From: Glandiceps talaboti
Taxonomy: Eukaryota > Hemichordata > Enteropneusta > Spengelidae
Assembly: GCF_964340395.1 (NCBI RefSeq)
Contig: NC_135549.1
Location: forward strand, 9,331,342 to 9,395,341
Direction: 5' to 3'
Length of the DNA: 64,000 bases
How positions within the stretch are numbered: position 1 is the stretch's first letter; every line of letters begins with the position of its first letter. The position numbers were made by a program, and so were the translations under genes. The notes beneath the pieces are model-generated. The model was not told the origin of the DNA. It saw only the letters and a list, made by a program, of their open reading frames with translations, and did no database searches. Shown here piece by piece: positions 17,269-32,000 of this stretch.

Positions 17269-20200
17269 ACAGGCACACAGCAGTTTCATTTGAACATATA
17301 AAATACTGTATATATATGGTTTACATACAAAAACATGTGCTTTTGCAAAGGTTTGGGTAGTGGTAAAGAGGAAAGAAATCTGGTAATTTGCATACATCCC
17401 ATACCTTGTTTATACCATAATTTTGAAGGGGAACCCTAATAAAATACACAGAGAACGCAGGTAGATCTTACCTACTTACTGTAAATGTATGTCAGTAACA
17501 AAAACATTGCAAAATTCCTCACTTTTTTCAAATGCGGACTCATTTTTACACAGCAGCTGTTATGGAATAAATACTTGGGAGCCGGCATTTAGACCTACTT
17601 GGATTCATAGCTTTAGGGCTAGAACTGTGCTAGTAAATAGAGTCATTGTAATTAGTCTGGGGTGGCTTTAATTCTACAAAAGTACACACTGCTATATATT
17701 TATACAAACACACTGTATATCTTAAAACTACTTGAAAACAAATCAAATGCAATCATTTCTGAGCAATGATATTAAAAATACTTGCTTCAAAGCTTACACC
17801 ATGGCAAGAAATGGGTCACATTATAGCCAGACATATCAAGGTCGCGTGCCATATTGGTATCATGAATATGGAGTGGTTGGATACAGGACAGATTGTTTTC
17901 TCACTTGTTGCCCTTTCCGCTATGCATAATTTGAAATGCATGAAATGCAGCTAACTAACAGGATTAATTCAATCAAGTGTTTAATTAGAATCACTTAGTT
18001 GACTGTTAATCAATAAAACTAGGTTTCTTCCTTTTTACAATTCACTGAGATTGACTTCTTGTGTAACATGGGTTTAAAACCCCAGTACAGAGAAGTTGGT
18101 CAAATTTACATGAATTGTTCCAAGGCATTCAAAGATAAGTTTCACAGATAACCCTTGTGAACCATGTCAAGGACATGTAAGGAAGATTTCCACTGACTTG
18201 ATAATAACAATCCAAGACTATATTTTATACTAATTTCTCTGAAGCACTATTTTGATCTGCATAATGTAAATATTACTTAAGCTAATCATCGTCATGGTTA
18301 TATTCAAGTTCCAGCCGACAGGTTATCATCTATGGACAGACAAGGAGATTTGGAATACTTGTTTAAACATTGACAAAACCTGATGAAGTATTTATACAAC
18401 ATACATTTGTACAATGTACAATACTTCATTCTCTAATACAAAACGTATATAAAAGCACATCGGCTTGTCTTCAAATAATCTTTCTATTTGACTTTTACAT
18501 CTATATGTACAATCACTCTCCTACACTAGACCATAATTGAATAACGGCTATGTTGAATTTGAAGACTACTACACAGGGTAGCTGAACATGTATATCATAC
18601 ATATATTTGTGCCTGGAGATGGGATGGTAATCTGTCTGACATTTATGGTGACTGATAGCCTCTTGATCCTAACACACAAATGCTCATATCAGGAACATGA
18701 CAATTTTATTACAGAATTTACCACTTGCTACATTATGATGGGAAAAATAGTTGATTTTACAATTACGAGTTTCATAGTTAGATTGCCAAAATACGAGGCA
18801 TCATGAAAAAAAAAAGCAATTTAAAAAGCCACTACTTTTTCCAGCTGTCAAAAATTGGCAATATCTTGCCAAAAAAAAATTACAATTTCAAAAAGTATTG
18901 CTTTTTCTCATGTATTGCCCAGGGGCATTGTCAAAGCTTTACCTGTCTGACAACAATCCTGGATGTGCCTATCTGAAATGATAAAGATTCACTGGGGCAT
19001 GTACAACATATTGCTTTGGACAAGATATGAACGCAAAAATATGTACATGTATATACAGTACTAAAGGCAGGAAGGAATTTGAATCTATATATGCATTCTA
19101 TCCAAGGATAGATTGTTGATGTAGATATTGTGAGCTCTATTCAATCAGACACCACAAAGAGGCTACAGTTTGACACTGTAACAAATATTCCAGCATACCA
19201 TAGAAACCTGATCAAGTGTTTGATTTGATTTGCTTGAAAGAATGAGACTGCCACACTATTATAATAAACTGAGACTGTGACCTTCATCTTATGTCTACCA
19301 TGAAACTGTTAACATCTACCGTGAGAGAGCCTGAGGTTTTTTGGATGAGTTCCATTCTTGTACTTGTGCACTGTCTATTTGCAGATTAATTAACAAACAC
19401 TGCCCAGAAGTATGACACAAACAGTATGGCTTTACTGTAGGGTGTACAAATGCTACGTTATATTGTAACATTTGGCTTCTTTCTACCAATGTGTTGATAA
19501 CAAAGCAGTAACATGTGTTACATTACGAAATCCAAGCTGTCTCAATGTAGTGTGCTGAATACATTTAAACTACATACAGCACAACTTTACATCCACTGGT
19601 TTACGCTTGCCAAAAATATACAACCTTACTCAGAATTATTCAAGATACAAAAATATGTAGGACAGTCTATTTGATTTACAACGGGAGTGGCTGGAAATGT
19701 TCAATTATGGCATACAGACCTGAATGAATGTTTCAAATATATGTATCATTTCCTTTGCATCTGCTAGAGTCATAAAAATAGTCCCAATCACTTTTACTAA
19801 CAAGGATAATAACCTATAGTTTATACAGTCAACATCCTGAAGGTTGTTCATTAAGGAAAAAATGTAGATAAAATTGACCAAACTTTTGAAGAGAATGAAC
19901 TGAAGTTACCTCCAAGGTACATGTACATATGTAATTGTAATAATTAACAGTACAGGAAACTAATTATTTTACTAAAATATGTCTCTTACAGTTTACTTAG
20001 AAAATTCATAAAATTTCTGTGACACAAAGGTATTACATTTTAAAAACAGAAGTATGTCTTGAAAGATGTAATCAATTCAAAATGTGACAAATAGACGTCA
20101 CATGATACAACTCATAATTGATTTATTGCCACAAGTGTCTGAACATTCCCACTGTATTTCCATTTATATTGACATAATATAGCCATTATCTGAAATAATC

Positions 20201-20881
20201 TTTGTGCAAATCATTGCTATGTGACATGTGGATAATAGTGTTGACTAGCAGTGACAATATTGTCAGTATTTCAGTCTGTTAGTAGCCATGTTGATTTGTG
20301 AAACTGTTATGAATAAAATTGCACAGTCCAAGCACAGATAGAGTGAATTCCCAATGATACAAACCTTGAGTTGAAATTAGACTAGGCAATCCATACAGTA
20401 GATAGATGATAGCTTTGAGATTTAACCTGTTATCTGTAACTGACTATTCATCCATCAAATAACGTAATCTAAACATGCCTAAATACAAATATGTCTACAG
20501 TATGCTAAGAACTGAAATAGTAAAAATAGCGCCAATGGCTTTGTAGGGCAACTGTATTTGACTGTTATTATGGACATGGTCTTGTTGCAAGGGATATTTG
20601 CATACATTTTTAAATCTTCATTAACTTGCCTACCTGTCCCACTTTTCATCTTTGCAATATAAACCATCATTTAGCTGTTGCTATGGGCATGGTCCATTTT
20701 TTGAATCTTTGGCCATCCAATTTTTTATCAAAATCACAAACCGGTGGTAAGATCATTTTGATTTGAACAATTTCCCAACTGGACACCCAAGGTAATACAT
20801 TTGTATACCCACCAAATATCATGGCAATTAGTCCACTGGTTTTGGACTTTAAGTTGTTTACATACACACACACACATCCAC

Positions 20882-20883
<2 letters not shown>
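16782..20883. other. No gene seen; (GT)n at 17233-17266
   Basis: Non-coding DNA with a (GT)n microsatellite at 17233-17266 (compound with short GC/AT variants). Small reading frames lack family features. Confidence 0.45.

Positions 20884-20944
<61 letters not shown>
20884..20944. repeat. (GACA)n microsatellite
   Basis: About 15 copies of GACA, preceded by a short (CA)n run. Overlapping CLSV or RQTD reading frames are artefacts. Confidence 0.96.
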
Positions 20945-23900
20945 TGTACATGTATGCTAGAACTTGCAATGTACATCAATTCACCTGTAATGTAGTTTTC
21001 TCACTTATCTCTGCGGAGCCGTGTTAGCCAAGCATGTCATAACTAAATGTATATGACGTACTGCAGGGCTCAAAATTAATAGTAGTACCACGTCCAAAGA
21101 CTACCAATTCTTGTCATAGGGCTACCATAATTTGCAGCTGGTAGGCCACTCAAGCTACCACTGATTGTGTGAAGATGAAAGATTCATGGACACAAAAATA
21201 TTTTAATAAGACACATATTTCCAACAGAGAAACTCTGTTGTTAGTTCAGGAATATAAGACTACTGTTGGTCACCGTCCTTTGGCTGCCACTTTCTGAAAT
21301 TGGTAGCCCAATATGACTACAACAGAAAAAAGTAATGTTGAGCCTCCAGATGTTATTCTACTGAAGAACAGAACTCATGTCCATGTACTACACATTGTTC
21401 TCTATTCCAAATTGCAAGCCCTCGTAAAAATTACAACATACTTGAGAATAATAGAGCTGATGTCAATAAATGATTTTTTTTAGCAAAAGGATGTATGATC
21501 CAAAATGTGATGATGAACTGTACAAGTTCCAAGCTAAAGTATCTATACATAAACTGTACTTGCCTAATTAATTTGTGTTATTTTACTGTTCATTGTAGTG
21601 TCTATATACACATTCATAAGATGACAAAATCATATCAACTTAATCTCACCACAAAAAAATTAATATTGAATGTTCATACACATACTTGGTTATTAATATT
21701 CTGCACTTTAAGTTTGTTCCATATTTTATCAGCATGTGATAAATTCACAAGAAGAAAATATTTCAAAACCTATTAACCTACATGTACATGTACACCACAA
21801 AAATGTACAAATGCAAAACACAGTCAAGCAAGTACCAGCACAAATTAATGTTTTGAGTTTTTTTTTACTTCCCTCCTATAGGAAATAAATTACATCTGAC
21901 TGGCATCACGCCATGAGGTTTCAACCACACACAGAAAGACAGACAGACGGACAAACTATTTTTAACACTGAAAAGCACCCAGCAAGCCCATTCTTTTTGC
22001 ACAGCCCCCTATTCCATTCAATGAACCAGGGTATTAGACTGCATACAATTAACAGAAACTATTCAGTCAGGGCTTGAGGTACAGAATATAGACACCTACG
22101 TGTATATCTCTCTTGTTGCATCTGCCCGCCGGACTTTCCTTGTTAATAGCTTCCCGTATTCATTGAACATTCAGGCTTTGTCAATTTGGTTCAACTTAAA
22201 GTCACTAATACTGTACTTGCTGTGCATGTACAATGAATGCAACACAAGGCCACTGGATAGCAATAGCCTTGACACAGTGTTTGATTTACACTCTCATATT
22301 AACATTTACTTTGTCAGGTTGGTGTAATCATTTTGGACATTTATTACAGAATAGAAAACTAGCCTTCATTCCTCTTGACTTTATTGTTCTATTACTTGTG
22401 TTTAAAACTTGTGTAAATCGGTCTACATGTACAATGTAGGTGTACAACAAGCAAGGCTAACGGTAAGTTTTAACCCTACAATGGAGACTAGACATTTCAG
22501 CTAATAGAAAGTTAAATATGTAGGAAAGCAAGGATTTTCTCTTCAGTAAACCAGCTGTTGTGTTTGTAAGTATTTGATCAGCTCTGGTGTTTCTATTCAG
22601 TCACATCAGGAAATTGTACTTGGATGGAGATGACTTCCATAAAGTGTATTCCATAGCCGAGAATCCATGCTATCTATAAAACATTATCATTTCCTAGCGG
22701 AAATGTTAGGGAGTTTCCATAGTGTGGATTTCTTAAAGTACCTTCCTTGAGTCTAGGAGGAAGGTTTCAGAAAGGAAAGTGAATGGCCTCCACTACAAGG
22801 TTTTACTTGGCCAACCCATTCCAATTTTTAACTCTAGATTATGTATATTTTTAAAGTCTTAACAAATATGTCATTACATGTACACATGGATCTAAACATA
22901 GAGTTTCACATTGTAAACTAAAGTAGCATTTCTTAGTCTATTTGGGATTAGTCACGAATCCAAGTCCATTTCAATAAAGTCCTCCCAAGAATAGACACAA
23001 AGTTGTAATTTGTGTTTTTAATCAAACTCATACAGCAACATGTACATTGTTGTAGAGTTACAGTAAATAGGACAATTCAGTTTGTTCAATTCAAAGATGA
23101 TAAAAATACAAAATCTAACTGTTTGTATGTCCTTGTCCAACAATCAATTCATACCAAATGGTCTATAAAATTAATCAAATGTGTACATTCTCACCAATCT
23201 TTCAGGTCCTAGTACCTTCATTATGTAAAGAATACTTACTCTACATCTTAGCTTTGATAACTGATTCTAATTCTGTGAATCATCATTTGTGAAGACTGAT
23301 CTGTGTGACCTCTCTTTTATACATGATACACCTCGCAATAATACCTGTCACTAAGGTAACCCATATCTGACCTGTATTATGGAATTTAATATATTAAATT
23401 GCTTCTAATAAAAATACAAATATTCCTGGAATTGGCATTCAATATTAATCATTCAGTTATACAACTTATAACACTTTCCTCTCTTTTATGTTTTTTTTTA
23501 CCTTTAAATTCTTCATATTTCATACCAGTCTTAATCTATTGAATCTTTTTAGTCCTACATGTCTGATGTTCCAATTCTAGGGACAATACATGGAATATCG
23601 ACAAGCATTTTTTTTTTTCAAATGAATATATACTATACTGTATTTCAATAAATATCTGTCACAAAATAAAGCAATTTAACAAATTCTTCATTTTCTATTT
23701 TCATTACTTGAATGCAATATGCATGCAATTGAAGAATTTTCAATAAATGAGTTCTAAAAACCAAGAACCAGTAAAGAGACATTTTCTTTCCTATTCGCGT
23801 CATAGAACTTGCTACATTGAGATCAGGTGTTTGCACGTGGACATTTGCGACACTAAGTGGGTCATATGTAAAAAAAAAAAAAATTTAATATTGCATCATA

Positions 23901-25594
23901 TCAGTGAATAGAAAAAAAATAAACTTGAACAACAACCTGGACACATTCTCTTGAATCTCTGCTGACAAAGTCAAATGACACATGGTACATGTACAACTAA
24001 ATATCATCCTACTCTTTATGCAGCTTTACAAATTTATAGCTGCTCTCAGTGACAAGGTCCCCTGAGGGATTGTTATTTTTCCACAGAGAATGCTTTCAGT
24101 GCTGCGATAAACAAGCGCATGAGGACCAACAACCTTTTACGATCAGGATCAAAGAATTACTAACAGCCCGGAATTCTTTGGATACACATGAGTCTGCTTG
24201 CGTTAATTTGTGATGTAAACTGGCAATACTCCCAGTTTGAAAGGCTTACAGAATAGTTTGGATTTTTGAAACAAATTTCTTTGTGTGTCACTGATAAGGC
24301 TACCTGAAGGCGGAAGATTTATGGGAAACGACATTCCGCTGTGTTACTGACGTCTCTTACGAGACTGCTGTCTAGTGTACACATAGAAACGGTCTCTCAC
24401 ACACATTAAGTCAGACAATCAATACTAGTGCAACAACTCCAAATGCTACTGTTAAGCCAACGACATCATTATAACACCATTCACATTTTGCTGTTTCTTC
24501 CTATCCATTTCAACAGCGCTGTGGATAATTTCATATTTTCAGTAACATGATCTAGTTGTCTCCAACCCTACATGTATGCAAACACTATGACTCTAGATTA
24601 TTCATACAGACAGAGATGCTAGGGCTAATTAACTGTCAAGGTGATCACTTAGGCACAACAAATTTGTGTATTGTGACACTTACTTTGGAATGTTGGTAGG
24701 ATCAACATGCCATGACAGTTACACTGACTTCTATTGCACAGGTCTCAACAAAAACAATAGTGTGCTAATTGGTTTCAGCATAATTAGATCTATCTGCCTC
24801 TACTCAGATCAAGGGTTTAAAGTGACAAGAGTCCAATTGTCAGGCCATATTGTCAGGCAGATCAAATTCCACTTGGCTGAATACCGATTTATCTACTTAT
24901 TCCTGTTTGTGGGTTGCAACCAACATTTCTAGTTAAGTACCTCTAATGTGGTTTGCAATAATCATAGATGGAATAAGAAATACATTGGTCAAGTGCAACT
25001 AAAGTTGAAATTTCACCTTTTAAAAGCCAGTATATTTAAAACATCAAGCTGCAGAATGCTGATATTTTTAGAAATTCACTGGCATTGAACTATTATCACC
25101 TGCAAATGTCGGTAATTACCAACAACTTCCTAGGCTGCATAAATACAAGTATTAATGGTGTTACTTCCTCGTAATCAGAAATGTCTTATCATTATACTGG
25201 GTTGTTTTAATACTTGATATAATTACAGGTAAGCTGGAAAGGGAAAATCTGATACAAAAGAAAAGGTAATGATTTGAAAGCATATTTTTAGGAGTATAGC
25301 CCCATATAGATACATAAGTGTACAATAACATAACATGACATATCACTTTCTTCATCCACAATACAACTTTGCAGCCAAACCTTTGCATCAAATCCTTGGG
25401 ACATGCAGTTATTGACAATCTACTCAAATAACCCATAACCATGACATTACATCCTACTAGAAGTCACCCAGGCAACCATTATCTATGCAAACTACATACA
25501 CAAGTATAAGTACAAAGGATAAACCCTAACGCAAACAACATTAGCCCCCCAATCAATGCCAACCTAGTTATACAGTGGTCAGTAGAAAATAATA
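20945..25594. other. No gene seen
   Basis: AT-rich non-coding DNA. A stretch near 21065-21320 (repeated CTACCA/GGTAGCC words after GGGCTCAAAATTAA) looks like an old dispersed repeat, but no second copy is in the window. Homopolymer A and T runs are common. Confidence 0.4.
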
Positions 25595-25948
25595 GCATTT
25601 ATACCATGCACAAGCCAAGGTGAACAAAAACAATACAGAATTTATCCCATGGTTATTCTACATCATGACAACGCGTATCTAAGTCACTGGTTCTGCTGGA
25701 TTTGAAATATGAGTCAAAACGTTCAAAATTGCCATTTCTTTTCCCAATTTTTAAAAATTTTACTGGTGCTGGTATAATTATGTTATTCTTCTATATTTTT
25801 CTTCATTTAGCCAGAAAATACTTGTGACCCAAGAGTTTTGTCACTACACGCCTTGTGACTTCTAGTGACAAATACCCCTTAGCCTTAGGTTGCTCAAATT
25901 TTCCTTGGCCGACTGAACAAAAATACTGGGGAATAAAATCTAAATATA
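25595..25948 (+). repeat. Dispersed palindromic repeat family, copy 2
   Basis: Same order of blocks as copy 3 and the inverse of copy 1. It has TTATACCATGC, GAATTTATCCCATGG, GGTTCTGCTG, AATATGAGTCAAAACGTTCA, TTGCCATT, a palindrome at 25801-25916 and TGGGGAATAAAATCTAAATAT. Arms contain GTGACCCAAGAG...TTTGTCACTA and TAGTGACAAA...CCCTTAG. Confidence 0.78.
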
Positions 25949-26859
25949 CCACACTATTAGAATAAAAATTTAAACAAACTTACACTTTGAATAACAACAT
26001 ATACATGTATATAACTAAAGGATGGAATGATTCCCTGACTCATGATTTATAGAATATAATGATCTCAAACCATGACACTTGACAATTAATCATGAAATTA
26101 ATCATCTCATCAGTAAACTGATTGCAAATCAGATTTTTCTTTTTTCATGTTGACTCTCCTAACAATATTTTCACCTACACCATTCAGATTGGTTTAGGTT
26201 ACTGTTGTGTTACATGTAACATAACGTCCAAAAGATTAACAGCAAAAAATAGCATGCTGACATTTATTACATAAACATATCTAATAATGGTGTCAAAAAT
26301 AATAATTGGAACGCATGCAATGCAGCAACACTACTGAGCAAGTGAAACACTGCATGAATTCTTGACACTTTGCTTTTACACATTAATGATTGTATTACAA
26401 AAGGCACTACCCATTGCTTATTTTGATCACCAATACCAATACTGTACACTGACTAAAATGCAAATAATATTGCATCAAATGTTGCCAGTATGCAAATGAC
26501 ACTATCAAGGCTAATTAATAGGCATTTTATTTTGCATTCATCTTAAAAGCCACAAAGTCATGTCTTATACATCATGCTGTCACAAACTATGTGTTGTTGT
26601 CATTTTGGCAACATAGATAAACTTACAGTTACTAGTAGTTATGCTATCACAGTTCCAAGCTATCGCTGCTCATCAATATGCGAATGAAACATCACATAAC
26701 ATTGATATGCAAGGAAGTTGTACAAAAAACATACTGATAAGTATGAAATGTAATAGTCAGATTAATCAATCAATCAATGAAATCATTAGAAGTGACAGTA
26801 TTTAATACTTAGTAAGTTCAGAGGCATTGTACAGGTACATATTACATGTATTGAAAACT
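25949..26859. other. No gene seen
   Basis: AT-rich non-coding DNA. Nothing can be supported. Confidence 0.4.
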
Positions 26860-27110
26860 CTGCTGAAAAGTTACGTTTTTAGGTTCTTCCTAAAGGCATA
26901 AGCTGCAAGCCTTTATTTCAGTGGGTGAATGTTCCAGAGGCACGGTGCTGCACGTAAAAAGGCACGCCCACCAAATGAAATTAAGCTACATTGTATACTT
27001 GGGCACGTGCAGCAGACATGATTTGTCTGAGGAACAAAGTCTGCAGGGATTCAATTGCTTGAATAATATCCACTAAGTACAATGGCGATTGGCCATTTAA
27101 TGCTTTGTAG
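26860..27110. repeat. Possible decayed dispersed repeat
   Basis: GTTCCAGAGGCACGGTGCTG and nearby GC-richer sequence stand out from the surroundings. It resembles a repeat class I have met in other invertebrate genomes (decayed frame F-L-K-A..F-Q-R-H-G-A-A-R-K-K-A-R-P). No second copy in the window supports it. Confidence 0.3.
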
Positions 27111-28712
27111 ATGGTATACGTCATGTCATGAGTTTCAAGTTAATCCAGTTGAATCTTTATCTTGATAATGGGGTCGATTGAGACAGAGCCATAAGAAAAA
27201 GCTCAGATAGACGTACTCTTCATTTACGAAGTTAAAAAAATATCTGCCTGTTTGTAAGAAACGCAAAGAAGAAATCCTTTTCTTTCTATAAGATTGGAAA
27301 TTATCAAAAGGTTGTAGCACTCTGTGACCTTGGTGACTAAAAAAAGCTTTGTGACTGTATGTGGTAATTAGTAACAGTCACATTGCAGATTATTTGTAAG
27401 TTTCCCAGAGGATCATACTAATATCACCACAGAGAGTCATAGCTGAAGCTAAGTTACAAGGAAGTATTAAACATGAGACATCTTGTTTCCATTTATTTTA
27501 ATCTCCAAGTAATACTGACTCTAGTATAATCAGCTCATAAAGCTGAGATCAGGTGAACTGACTCGGCAACTAATATGCCACAGAGTGATTTACGCTAGTA
27601 GACATTTTGTCTCCTTATACGACACATTAGATACAAATAACTACTTTCTGTATACAAATCATCAGGTTTTCATAAAACGATTAGATATCCTTCTATATTT
27701 TTTTGTATCCTGCTAAAGTGAATGAGAAACCCATGTGGCATGTACATTAAATCATGACGGAACCCTTAAAGTCAAGTACATGTAGATGTATACAGAAATA
27801 CGTCGTGATATTTTCTGATATAAATGGAGGTCATACTGATTACAAACGATGCAATTAAGGTTTGAAGAAGGTGTGAAATAGCTATAACACTTTAACACCT
27901 AATTTTGATTTATAGATGATGAAATTAATGACATGACAGGTGCCAACAAGAATGAAGAATGTAGGATGAACGCCATTAATACTGTTCTAGTCTTGTGCTA
28001 TCCTTCATTGAATCTTTCAGAATTCGTTAGAGACTACGTCGGCATCCAGACTAATACTATTCACACACTTCGCTCTTTGAATATAATAACAAGAATGTGT
28101 ATGTAAATCCGTACCCTGTACTCACTACAAGTCAGCTTTATAGTAAAACACTGTTAATTCAAACCAAGCACATACAGAGAGCTTTTAGGTAAGATGGAAG
28201 AGAAACCACAAAGCATTAAAGTCTAATTATCTAGTGAGTGATCGACGTCATTTCTGCTTCAAGTGTAAAGATCCAGATCTAAGTAAGTGAAAAGAGATCA
28301 GTTCTACACATCTGAACAGGTTCTTAAGAAAATATGCGTACATCTGCAGCCGATGCATTGTGATATTGAACTGCAAATAGCATAGCTAGCATAGTCACAG
28401 TAAACCCATATTGAAACATACTTGAGTGAAATTCACCCAAATACACCGTACCTGTGAGGTGTACAATGGTTTGTTTGATTCAAGTAGGAAACCGACCCAC
28501 TTCACAAAGTAAACAAGAATCATTAATGCTATCTTTTGGACTAACAGACTTACTTTGAAGTCATGGGATGAAAGTTCCTCTCAGGAGACATGGGGATTGG
28601 ATTATGCCATTGTCTGAAGTATAATAACTGAACAGCCCTACCATCCAAGTATTAATCACACCTCAAAATGATCCCCTGTCTGACTTGCCCCTTAAACCTG
28701 CATCAAATACTA
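27111..28712. other. No gene seen
   Basis: Non-coding AT-rich DNA with no supportable motif or exon. Confidence 0.4.
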
Positions 28713-29077
28713 GCATACTGATACCACGCCTAAGCCAGAATTTATACCCTGGTCGTTCTAAGTCATGACAACACATGTCTATGTTATGATGTGTGTCTAT
28801 ACAATGTACATTTGTATGTCCCTGGTTCTGCTGCATTCAAAATATGAGTCAACACGTTCAAATTGCCATTACTTTCCCCGATTTTTTTTTTGATATTACT
28901 AGTGCAGGTAAAATTTATGTTACTTCCAATTTATTTCTTCATTCAGCCTGAAAATACAAGTGACCTAAGGGTGTTGTCACTACTCATCTAGGGATTCATA
29001 GTGACAAAGTCCCCTTAGGTCACTCATATTTTCTTTGGCTGAACGAAGGAAAATATTGGGGAATGACATCTAAATAT
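28713..29077 (+). repeat. Dispersed palindromic repeat family, copy 3
   Basis: The best-preserved palindrome is at 28937-29048. The left arm is CTTCATTCAGCCTGAAAATA and then CAAGTGACCTAAGGG. The right arm is CCCCTTAGGTCAC, then ATATTTTCTTTGGCTGAACG and AAG. The loop is near 28985-28995. The flank upstream (GAATTTATACCCTGGTCGTT, AATATGAGTCAACACGTTCA) matches copies 1 and 2. Confidence 0.8.
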
Positions 29078-32000
29078 TTGTCACAACTGTACCTTACCTC
29101 ACATACTCAGTCATGCAATAATATACACACTGTCAGGTACATTGTATATTGTACATCATCAGCACCACTATATTCAATACATGGATATTACACTAACTGT
29201 AGTGTAACACACACTCTCAAATGGACAAAGTGAAGAATTCATATTCAATGTCTAAATCTGAAACATCCTTCTATACCAGAGGAAGCACAGCTGGCACAAC
29301 AGATACAATCTGAACTGAACTTGTTCACAGACCCAGTCTTTCCCCCTTGGTGTTACCAGTATTATAAACATCAACTTACATGTAGATTCCACAATTCAAG
29401 GACTAATTTTTTAAATACAGGACAAGAATTTTACAAACAAGAATACTTCTATGCGGTTTGAGGTATTCTGATCACATATAAGTTTTTCAAAGCATTTTCT
29501 CAGCTTCTCTTTGTCAGACGATACTATGAAAATACAGCAATGTGTCCGCTTGGCTTGACATGTTTTCAGACTAGGGTAATCAATTTACATTTGATAAAAT
29601 CCAGACACAACTGCTCATCTTCAATTACAAATAAAACATAGCCACTTTCTACAAGGTGACCCAGGTTATCAGGTAATATCAATGTTACTTTTCTTGGTAT
29701 ATCAGCGTTACTTTACTCTTAGAAATGTTCCACAGTTCACAATGTTAACCAATAGGACAGAAGGCAATTTACGAAATGTAGCATTAAAAGTGTGTGTGAA
29801 ATTAAAGCCATATATCATAGAATATATATTGTCACTTTTGAGTAGTTAGATGCACACACTATTGCCTTTTATTAGTTTTGATCAATGTGCATGGCAGTAT
29901 CTCTTATGGGAAAACGTAGAACTTCTAACTGCAAATATTCACTGGTATAAATATCTATTTTGAAATGCATCCCCTCCCGTAAACTCCCTCATGGACAGTA
30001 CTAAAATTCCATTTGAAGTGGCCTGCATTATTCATAATGGTACATTATCAGTTGCAGCCCACTTCCCTTTGTAATTGTAATACATCAACCTAACATATTT
30101 TAAGGAAGCACACAGTGTATTATATAATTAGTGATTCAGTGTGTGTACATCTCTCATATCCTAGAAATACTGCCTTAACCACGGCTTGGTAAATTCACAT
30201 ACATGTACATACAGCACAACTGTCCCCCACCCTACCTACATCATTATTAAAACAGAGATAATTACCAACAATAATCTACTTCTATAATATATACTAATTT
30301 GAATAGATGTCAATAAATTACAATACAATTGGTTAATTCTGACAACACCAACACCATTTGCAGTATCTACATGTTATGTATAGGACATAAAAAGAGAAAG
30401 GTCAAAATGGGTTCTTTAAAAATGTTGATTGTAAATGACACACAGCAGAGAGATAAAGAAGTAGGTATTGAATGATTAGATAGTACGGTCCCTGGAGGGT
30501 TATTTAATCTGTTCATCTCCAGCGCTGACAATTTTTGAACATTTGCTAAAGTGCATTAATACAATAGGCGCTAGTTGGCTCACTGGATTGTATGCATTGT
30601 AAAATACACACTTTTCCAGCAAAAAAATGTTCTCTCAAACTCAGATTATGTTCTATACCAAAAAAATGGAGTAGTTATATACTAGTACTGAAATACTTTC
30701 ATATAATCGCTGAGAGAGCTGTGGGTGTAAGTTCATCGCTCACTAAGATTACATTGTGAAATGAATAGACATTGGAGGAGGATGTACATTTTGTATATTA
30801 ACAATATTGCAAGCTGTAAGTGAAAAGTTTCATATAAGAATTGAACACTGACACTAAGTTATACCAATTCAGACATCGTTTATTCTGAAATGTTTTAACA
30901 ACCTATGTTCAAACTTCATTTACCTTACTTTTTCCTTCTATAAGAGCCAAGCTTTTCTTAAAAGGTAAAACACAAATACACACATGGAATAGTATTGATA
31001 TCATTATTGTATTACTGTAAACGGAAATTCAACTGGCTATTTCCCTTGCGTCCGTTTTAAACCCCGCTGGCTACTTGACCTGTGTGTGTGTGTGTGTGTG
31101 TGCTTAGACCACCATGCTTGCATTATGGAAAAAACAAATGGGTTTTATTTTTTTGTATGTTAATATTTCATATGATAATCATTTATCAATCCATTTCTAA
31201 GATATTAAATATTTAGAATAATCTAGTGATATGTATCCCAAAGAAACAGTAATTTTTATTTCTGATGGCCTGAATAAAGTGTAGATGCAATACGACATTT
31301 ATTCAGTATCAAACTACATATATCTCCTATAAGTGATTGGTTTTATACAGGCTTTATTTTTACAGTTTGCGAAAGAGCTGCTGAATGACGTACATGTTTG
31401 CAGCTCTTCTTTCACAATACAAAAGCCATAACTTGTCCAATTACTATCTTGACATTTAGCAAATACATAAAGTTTAGGTCAATGACGACACCTTGCCTCA
31501 TAAGAAGTGAACTAAAATGTCATACTATCTATACTACACTCCCATATACAATGTAATAATACTGGTCTCACACAATATATATATGATGCATCGTTACAGC
31601 ACACTATCGTTAAAGCTTACAGTATATACATATATTTATGAGCCTTGATCCTAAGATTCTCTCAAGTGACAGACCAGTCTGGTTATTCCTAAGTAAGGAA
31701 ATTCTTATAAGTTATATCAATTTCTCTTGGGCTTTCACAACATTTTAATTGGCACTGCCTACCATCTGCATTTGAATGCAAGGAAGCAATGTTAAACGCA
31801 AAGCTTGGTGAATGTTTTAATTAAGTTTACAATGTACAAAATTGAAGTATACAGAAATATATCTTTTAAATCATAAATTGTGCCATCCATGTATGTTGTA
31901 TTGATGGATTATGATGGTTTATATCAGAATATGAACCCCTGTATACTATATCAGCAGACATATCACTCAATTGAATGACTCCTTGTCAATGGTAAAGTGA

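Noticed and set aside
21065-21330. Possible old transposon fragment (GGGCTCAAAATTAA, repeated CTACCA/GGTAGCC)
   Set aside because: Only one copy in the window and no termini or coding remnant. It is mentioned under the gap entry only.
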